Below are positions 7,220-11,409 of a stretch of DNA of 11,409 nt, piece after piece. The DNA comes from Betaproteobacteria bacterium SG8_40 (GTDB lineage: Bacteria; Pseudomonadota; Gammaproteobacteria; Burkholderiales; Eutrophovitaceae). The DNA lies in the NCBI GenBank assembly GCA_001304425.1, contig LJTS01000053.1, positions 1 through 11,409 of the forward strand, in the 5' to 3' direction. Positions within the stretch are counted from its first letter, which is position 1. Every line of letters starts with the position of its first letter. The notes below the pieces were generated by a model, which saw only the letters and a program-made list of their open reading frames with translations, ran no database searches and was not told the DNA's origin. The position numbers and the translations under genes are program-made.

Positions 7220-8679
7220 ACGCAGCCGGACCGGCGATCGCGCTGGCCATTCCCGCCATCGGCGCATTGCTTATTTCGCTGGCCGGCCGCTGGCCAAACC
7301 TGCGCGAAGCGATCACGCTGACAACAGCACTGGCGCTGCTGTTCGTCGTTGGATCCCTCGCGCCGTTGGTGTTGGCCGGCGAGCGCCCTTCGGTCACGCT
7401 GTTTTCGATGTTGCCCGGAATGTCCATTGCGCTCACCGTCGAGCCGCTTGGCATGCTGTTCGGCCTCATTGCCTCTGGCCTCTGGATCGTCAATTCGATC
7501 TATTCGATTGGCTACATGCGGGGCAACAACGAAAAGCATCAGACACGCTTCTACGCCTGCTTTGCGATCGCCCTGACCTGTGCGATCGGAATTGCCTTTG
7601 CGGGAAACCTTCTGACTCTGTTCCTCTTCTATGAGGCGCTGACGATTTCAACCTATCCGCTCGTCGCCCACAAAGGCGACGCAGCGACCATTCGTTCTGC
7701 CCGCGTCTATCTCGGAATCCTGCTCACGACATCCATCGTGCTGCTTCTGCCGGCAATCATATTTACCTACATCATCACGGGAACACTCGACTTCACTCCG
7801 GACGGAATATTGGCAGGCAAGCTGGACGGACCGATGGTCGGTCTGCTACTTGGCCTGTTCGTGTTCGGAATCGGCAAGGCGGCGGTCATGCCGGTACATC
7901 GCTGGCTCCCGGCCGCCATGGTGGCGCCCACCCCGGTAAGCGCACTGTTGCACGCTGTTGCGGTCGTCAAGGCAGGCGTCTTTACCATCACCAAAGTCAT
8001 CGTCTACATTTTTGGCGTCGATTTTCTGTTTTCGCAGCCCAGCTCCGGCTGGCTGGTTTATGTTGCCGCCTTTACCATCATCGCTGCCAGTGTAGTGGCA
8101 CTTCGCCAGACCAACCTCAAGCGCCTGCTCGCATATTCGACAGTCGCCCAGCTCTCGTATGTCGTGATGGCGACCGCGGTGCTCAAGCCGCTGTCCGAGA
8201 TCGGCGCCGCGATTCACATGGTGGCGCATGCGTTCGGGAAGATTACGCTGTTCTTCGCCGCCGGCGCCATCTACACCGCTTCGAAGAAAACGGAAATCAC
8301 CCAGCTGCATGGCATCGCCCGGCGGATGCCCTGGACGATGGCTGCTTTTACGGTTGGCGCGTTAAGCATGATCGGCGTTCCACCAACCGCCGGATTCGTT
8401 TCCAAGTGGTACATCCTGGCAGGTTCGTTCCAGGCCGATAATTACGTGGCATTGTTCACCATCATCGCCAGTACCGTGCTGAATGCGGCCTACTTTCTTC
8501 CGATTATTTTCTGGGCGTGGTTCGCCAAGGAAGACGTCCCGCCTGCCAAGCCCCATGGCGAGGCACCTGCCGCAATCGTCGTCGCGTTGACGATCACCGC
8601 GGTGTTGACACTGGCCTTCTTCTTTTTCAACCAACCGGCGCTGCAACTCGAGGCGCAACTGGTCGGACGCCAGAAATGA
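7216..8679 (+). CDS. Antiporter-like large subunit 2 (NuoL/MrpA N-terminal type)
   Basis: This 487-residue membrane protein also belongs to the NuoL/M/N family but differs in type from the first subunit. It has SIYSIGYM (94-101) and LLHAVAVVKAGVF (244-256), whose His246 and Lys252 pattern is typical of NuoL, NuoM and MrpA rather than MrpD. Key residues are Glu140 (FLFYEALT), Lys221 (GIGKAAVMPVHRWLP), His228, Lys342 (FGKITLFF) and Lys397 (GFVSKWYI). The protein stops after about 14 helices, without the long C-terminal extension and MbhD/MbhE domains of real MrpA, which are encoded elsewhere in the operon. ATG 7216 was chosen because it forms the ATGA overlap, has GGAGG seven bases upstream and begins a normal first helix; a 33-codon upstream extension has no family character. 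It likely supplies a second ion channel. Confidence 0.9.
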   Translation: MNAAGPAIALAIPAIGALLISLAGRWPNLREAITLTTALALLFVVGSLAPLVLAGERPSVTLFSMLPGMSIALTVEPLGMLFGLIASGLWIVNSIYSIGYMRGNNEKHQTRFYACFAIALTCAIGIAFAGNLLTLFLFYEALTISTYPLVAHKGDAATIRSARVYLGILLTTSIVLLLPAIIFTYIITGTLDFTPDGILAGKLDGPMVGLLLGLFVFGIGKAAVMPVHRWLPAAMVAPTPVSALLHAVAVVKAGVFTITKVIVYIFGVDFLFSQPSSGWLVYVAAFTIIAASVVALRQTNLKRLLAYSTVAQLSYVVMATAVLKPLSEIGAAIHMVAHAFGKITLFFAAGAIYTASKKTEITQLHGIARRMPWTMAAFTVGALSMIGVPPTAGFVSKWYILAGSFQADNYVALFTIIASTVLNAAYFLPIIFWAWFAKEDVPPAKPHGEAPAAIVVALTITAVLTLAFFFFNQPALQLEAQLVGRQK

Positions 8680-8933
8680 AACAGGCCCCGAAATCCGACG
8701 AGCACTGGCTCGCCCGGCCGCGAACAATCCGGCAGCTGTGGATCGTCTTCATTGCGATCCTCGTACTGACCGTACTCGCCCAGGTATTTATCAAGGTGAA
8801 GGGCTATTTCGGCGTCGACGGCTGGTTCGGTTTTGGCGCGGCCTTTGGTTTTCTTTGCTGTGCCGCGATGGTTGTTCTCGCCAAGGCACTCGGACCATTC
8901 CTGAAGCGTGACGATCGCTACTACGATGACTGA
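8676..8933 (+). CDS. Small two-helix membrane protein of the Mnh-like operon
   Basis: This 85-residue protein has no named family that I can assign. After a basic, polar N-terminus (about 1-19) it has two hydrophobic segments, about 21-40 and 49-70. They are separated by KGYFGVDGWFGFG (42-54), which contains several aromatic and glycine residues, and followed by a charged end KRDDRYYDD. The ATG at 8676 overlaps the previous stop as ATGA, and its own end overlaps the next gene by 8 nt, so it is embedded in the operon. GC-rich third positions and the aromatic motif suggest real coding. I recall similar small proteins in the same place in related clusters of other proteobacteria, so it is probably a structural subunit that contacts the large antiporter-like proteins. 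A link to the small MbhI subunit is possible but unproven. Confidence 0.85.
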   Translation: MKQAPKSDEHWLARPRTIRQLWIVFIAILVLTVLAQVFIKVKGYFGVDGWFGFGAAFGFLCCAAMVVLAKALGPFLKRDDRYYDD

Positions 8934-10611
8934 GTGGACCTCCCCAGCGCTGATTCTCCTTGCCGCCGCGATCCTCATCGGGCTGACGCGCGGACACTTG
9001 CGCTCGGCGGTCATTCTGGTCGCCCCGCTGCTCACACTGTGGGCCATATGGCAGGTACCTGACGGCGTCGTCGGTACCGTTCGCTTTCTTGATTACGCGA
9101 TCGAACCAGTGGAGGGAAGTCCGCTCCGGCGTTTGTTCGCCACCATATTTTCCATCATGGCGTTTACCGGCGGCCTCTTCGCATTCCGCCATGCGCGCTG
9201 GTACGAGTTGTCCGCTGCCTTTGCCTACGCCTCAGGGGCAGTAGGGGTGTGTTTTGCCGGCGACCTGATCACGCTTTTCCTGTTCTGGGAACTGATGGCG
9301 CTGTTCTCGACCGTAATCGTCTGGTGTGGCGGAACACCAGCCGCACGCAAGGCCGGCATACGTTACGCGATGATGCACTTGCTCGGCGGTGTCATTCTGA
9401 AGGTCGGCATCGAAGGCGTCGTCGTGCACACTGGCTCCATCGATATCCAGCCCCTGCTGGCGACCAATTTCGATACCTGGATGATACTCGTCGGCATTCT
9501 GATCAACGCTGCCGCCCCGCCGGTGTCGGCATGGCTGGCGGATGCCTACCCGGAATCGAGCCCGACCGGCTCGGTGTTCCTGTCAGCGTTCACGACGAAA
9601 ACGGCCGTGCTCGCACTGATACTGCTGTTTCCGGGCGAACCGGTTCTCATCGGTGTCGGGCTCTACATGGTGATGTACGGCATCATCTACGCGCTGCTAG
9701 AGAACGATGCCCGGCGCATCCTCGCCTACTCGATCGTAAACCAGGTCGGTTTCATGGTCTGCGCCGTCGGCATCGGCACGCAGATGGCGCTCAATGGCGC
9801 CGCCGCGCATGCCTTCGCGCACATCATCTACAAGGCGCTGCTGTTCATGAGCGCAGGCGTTGTCGTCTACCGGACCGGCAAGAACAAATGCTCGGACCTT
9901 GGCGGATTGTTCCGCACCATGCCTTTGACAACGATCTGCGGCATCGTCGGAGCGCTGTCGATTTCGAGTTTTCCGCTCACTTCCGGTTTTGTCACCAAGA
10001 CGCTCATCTCGCAAGCAGCGATCGACCAGGGACTCGTGGTGGTTTATTTCCTGCTGGCAGCCGCCTCCGCGGGTGTGTTCCTGCATGCCGGCATCAAGTT
10101 TCCCTGGTTTGTGTTTTTCCAGAAGGACTCCGGGCTCCGGCCGAAGGATGCGCCATGGAACATGGCTGCGGCGATGGTGCTGTTTTCAGCACTTTGCATA
10201 CTAATGGGCGCGTTTCCGGAAGCGTTTTACCGGCTACTGCCTTATCCGGTTGACTATCATGCCTATTCGCCGGGCAAGGTCCTGTTCTACCTGCAGTTGC
10301 TGCTGTTCTCCGGGCTGGCATTTTTCGTAATGCTGCCATGGCTAAAGCGCACGCCAACGATCAGCCTCGATACCGACTGGCTGTATCGCGTTGCATTGAA
10401 AAAAGCGTTTTCGGTACTTGCCGACCTGTTGGGTTCGGCCCAGGAAAGAGCGCAACGGAGTGTGCAGAAATTACTGCAAACGGCTCTCGCACGAATCCAG
10501 CGTCACCATGGCCCCGAAGGCGTTCTGGCGCGGACATGGCCAACCGGAAGCATGGTGCTGTGGGTCGCGATCATGCTCGCCTCCTACCTGATCCTGTACT
10601 ACCTGCTGTGA
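8926..10611 (+). CDS. Antiporter-like large subunit 3, divergent, with C-terminal lateral-helix-like tail
   Basis: This 561-residue membrane protein of the NuoL/M/N family, often labelled Na+/H+ antiporter subunit D, is the last gene of the operon. Glu122 (LFLFWELMALF), Lys225 (AFTTKTAV), Lys303 (HIIYKALLFMSAG) and Lys358 (GFVTKTLIS) are conserved. The central Lys of the LK...P.H.WL motif is replaced by Asn194 and the His by Ser201 (ILINAAAPPVSAWL). After the 14-helix core (to about 470) comes a stretch of about 40 residues (487-527) that looks like a long amphipathic helix rich in Lys, Arg, Gln and Leu, then a final membrane segment (542-561), as in NuoL/MrpA lateral helices. ATG 8926 gives an 8-nt overlap with the small protein; GTG 8908 would add six residues, and neither has a clear ribosome site. 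It may scaffold the complex more than carry protons through the standard path. Confidence 0.88.
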   Translation: MTEWTSPALILLAAAILIGLTRGHLRSAVILVAPLLTLWAIWQVPDGVVGTVRFLDYAIEPVEGSPLRRLFATIFSIMAFTGGLFAFRHARWYELSAAFAYASGAVGVCFAGDLITLFLFWELMALFSTVIVWCGGTPAARKAGIRYAMMHLLGGVILKVGIEGVVVHTGSIDIQPLLATNFDTWMILVGILINAAAPPVSAWLADAYPESSPTGSVFLSAFTTKTAVLALILLFPGEPVLIGVGLYMVMYGIIYALLENDARRILAYSIVNQVGFMVCAVGIGTQMALNGAAAHAFAHIIYKALLFMSAGVVVYRTGKNKCSDLGGLFRTMPLTTICGIVGALSISSFPLTSGFVTKTLISQAAIDQGLVVVYFLLAAASAGVFLHAGIKFPWFVFFQKDSGLRPKDAPWNMAAAMVLFSALCILMGAFPEAFYRLLPYPVDYHAYSPGKVLFYLQLLLFSGLAFFVMLPWLKRTPTISLDTDWLYRVALKKAFSVLADLLGSAQERAQRSVQKLLQTALARIQRHHGPEGVLARTWPTGSMVLWVAIMLASYLILYYLL

Positions 10612-10638
10612 TGTAATCGCCGGATGTGGCTGCCTGTA
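10612..10638. other. Short convergent intergenic gap, no clear terminator
   Basis: Only 27 bp separate the stop of the antiporter operon from the stop of the DUF2062 gene read in the opposite direction. I see no stem followed by a T-run on either strand, so termination here is probably Rho-dependent or occurs inside the opposing gene. Confidence 0.5.
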
Positions 10639-11202
10639 CTAGTGACGGTGCCGCCGCCGCCACTCGTAACTCACGAATAGCCGCCAGATCCCGAGTACGC
10701 CGAAGTAGGCGACGAAAGCGCCAACCACCGCCATCAGTGACATCCCGACAAACAAGGGCCCACCGACAGCAAGAAACTTGTCGGACCACGTCACGAGAAT
10801 ACTGCTGGACTGCTCTGCGACCTGCTTCGCTACCGCGCTATCAAGTGGCACATCCCCATGGCCGAGAATGAGCGCCCCCAGGCGGTATCCTAGCAAGTAG
10901 ATCGGCGCAAATGTAAACGGGTTGGTGATGAGCGTGCTGCTGACGGCCGCGACGATATTGCCGCGCAGCCAAACGGCAACGACCGCGGCAATGGGAATCT
11001 GCGCGACCGGAATCAGAAACCCGAAGAAGACGCCGATTGCCACCCCCAGCGCGACGCCGCGCCGGTTCATATGCCAAAGTCTCGGATGGTGCAGTGCCGG
11101 ACCTATCCAGCCAACCCACTTGTTGCCCTTCACCGTTTCGGCGCTCGGAAAAACGCGCCGCAGGCGTGTCCGCCATCTGCGTCTTAGATGACGTGATTCC
11201 AT
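10639..11202 (-). CDS. DUF2062 domain-containing membrane protein
   Basis: This 187-residue inner-membrane protein belongs to the DUF2062 family, whose biochemical role is not established. The N-terminus is strongly basic (RHLRRRWRTRLRRVF, 4-18). Then comes the conserved WHMNRRGVALGVAIGVFFG (43-61), a helix pair and the family motif TNPFTFAPIYLLGYRLG (93-109). A further hydrophobic hairpin lies at about 143-177, with a basic tail. Length and layout are normal. The ATG at 11202 is chosen because homologues start with the same basic segment; there is no recognisable ribosome site before it. It is convergent with the antiporter operon and shows no sign of belonging to it. Confidence 0.88.
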   Translation of the reverse strand: MESRHLRRRWRTRLRRVFPSAETVKGNKWVGWIGPALHHPRLWHMNRRGVALGVAIGVFFGFLIPVAQIPIAAVVAVWLRGNIVAAVSSTLITNPFTFAPIYLLGYRLGALILGHGDVPLDSAVAKQVAEQSSSILVTWSDKFLAVGGPLFVGMSLMAVVGAFVAYFGVLGIWRLFVSYEWRRRHRH

Positions 11203-11318
11203 GACAGCAACTTGGGAGGTTTGGTCATTTGAATAGCAATGGTGCCTGTTGTTCGACCCGTTGCGCTATCGGGAGTTCTTGGCGCAGTTCGCGGGAGGAA
11301 TACGGCTCCGTCCTGTGA
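11203..11318. other. Intergenic gap upstream of the DUF2062 gene
   Basis: This 116-bp gap lies between the DUF2062 start and the stop of the probable minus-strand gene to its right. I found no convincing promoter pair, terminator or repeat. The bases just before the DUF2062 start, read in its direction, are CCTCCCAAG, which is not a ribosome site. Confidence 0.4.
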
Positions 11319-11409
11319 TTACCTCCGGCGGCCACGCGCCAATCGCTCGAACGCGTCCCGTGAAATCTGCCAGCGCCAGACGTCTCCTTCAATCGGATCC
11401 GACACCTCG
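11319..11409 (-). CDS. Probable C-terminal end of an unknown protein, cut by window edge
   Basis: Reading leftwards from the window edge, 29 codons are open to a TAA at 11321-11319. The peptide includes DPIEGDVWRWQISR and DAFERLARG, which has protein-like composition, and most codons end in G or C as in neighbouring genes. It is the same strand as the DUF2062 gene, 116 bp upstream of it, and could be in the same transcript. A second minus-strand frame is also open across this edge, so the choice of frame is not certain. No function can be given. Confidence 0.4.
   Translation of the reverse strand, partial: EVSDPIEGDVWRWQISRDAFERLARGRRR

Noticed and set aside
3258..10611. Membrane-bound hydrogenase or respiratory complex operon
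   Set aside because: No hydrogenase, NuoB/C/D/H/I-like or iron-sulfur subunit is present in the window; only ion-translocating membrane subunits are seen.
8926..10611. DabB-type subunit of a DAB inorganic carbon transporter
   Set aside because: There is no DabA (DUF2309) partner in the window, and the protein sits at the end of a complete Mnh-type operon.
11231..11409. Alternative minus-strand frame open from the right edge to about 11231
   Set aside because: Also open, but its peptide (Arg/Gln/Ser/Thr-mixed) looks less like a structured protein end than the frame stopping at 11319; kept only as a reason for low confidence there.
1..11409. CRISPR arrays, tRNA or rRNA genes, insertion sequences, phage or attachment sites
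   Set aside because: No spaced direct repeats, cloverleaf-like segments, transposase-like proteins or terminal inverted repeats were seen on reading both strands.

Overview
The window is GC-rich and densely coding. Its gene families (a DctPQM-type TRAP transporter, an Mrp/Mnh-type antiporter operon and a DUF2062 membrane protein) point to a Gram-negative proteobacterium. A marine or saline Gamma- or Alphaproteobacterium is my best guess; there is no rRNA or other taxonomic marker to settle it.

Layout. (1) Positions 1-2788, minus strand: a TRAP transporter operon read leftwards. The substrate-binding protein gene dctP (1592-2788) comes first, then a 131-bp GC-rich spacer, then the small permease dctQ (GTG start at 1460), then the large permease dctM, which overlaps dctQ by 4 nt and leaves the window at base 1. 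The binding protein carries a twin-arginine plus lipobox signal and resembles the lactate/alpha-keto-acid binding TRAP proteins. (2) 2789-3257: a 469-bp divergent control region with a good sigma70-like promoter facing right, a weaker candidate facing left, and short inverted repeats. (3) 3258-10611, plus strand: one tightly packed operon of ten genes. The first seven are mnhE, mnhF, mnhG, an MbhD/MbhE (DUF4040)-type protein equivalent to the C-terminal part of MrpA, mnhB, mnhC and an MnhD/NuoN-like antiporter subunit. They are followed by a second, NuoL/MrpA-N-like subunit, an 85-residue two-helix membrane protein, and a third antiporter-like subunit with a long C-terminal helix and a terminal membrane segment. 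Nearly every junction is a 4-nt overlap (ATGA or TTGA), so translation is probably coupled. (4) 10639-11202, minus strand: a DUF2062 protein, convergent with the operon. (5) 11203-11409: a short gap and probably the last 29 codons of another minus-strand gene.

How it fits together. The plus-strand operon encodes the membrane, ion-translocating half of an Mrp/Mbh-like complex. It has the Mbh gene order (E, F, G, MbhD/E, B, C, D) but three large antiporter-like subunits instead of the canonical two (MrpA and MrpD), with MrpA effectively split into separate genes. No hydrogenase, oxidoreductase or DabA-type subunit is visible in the window, so a cation/proton antiporter is the simplest reading. 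The neighbouring TRAP transporter is of a class normally driven by a sodium gradient, so the two divergent operons may share a sodium economy; that link is inference. The most unusual sequence features are in the third subunit: the central channel Lys of the family is replaced by Asn and the nearby His by Ser, and it has a NuoL-like lateral-helix tail. Similar clusters, as far as I remember, occur in other marine proteobacteria under generic antiporter names, so the arrangement is under-described rather than certainly new.
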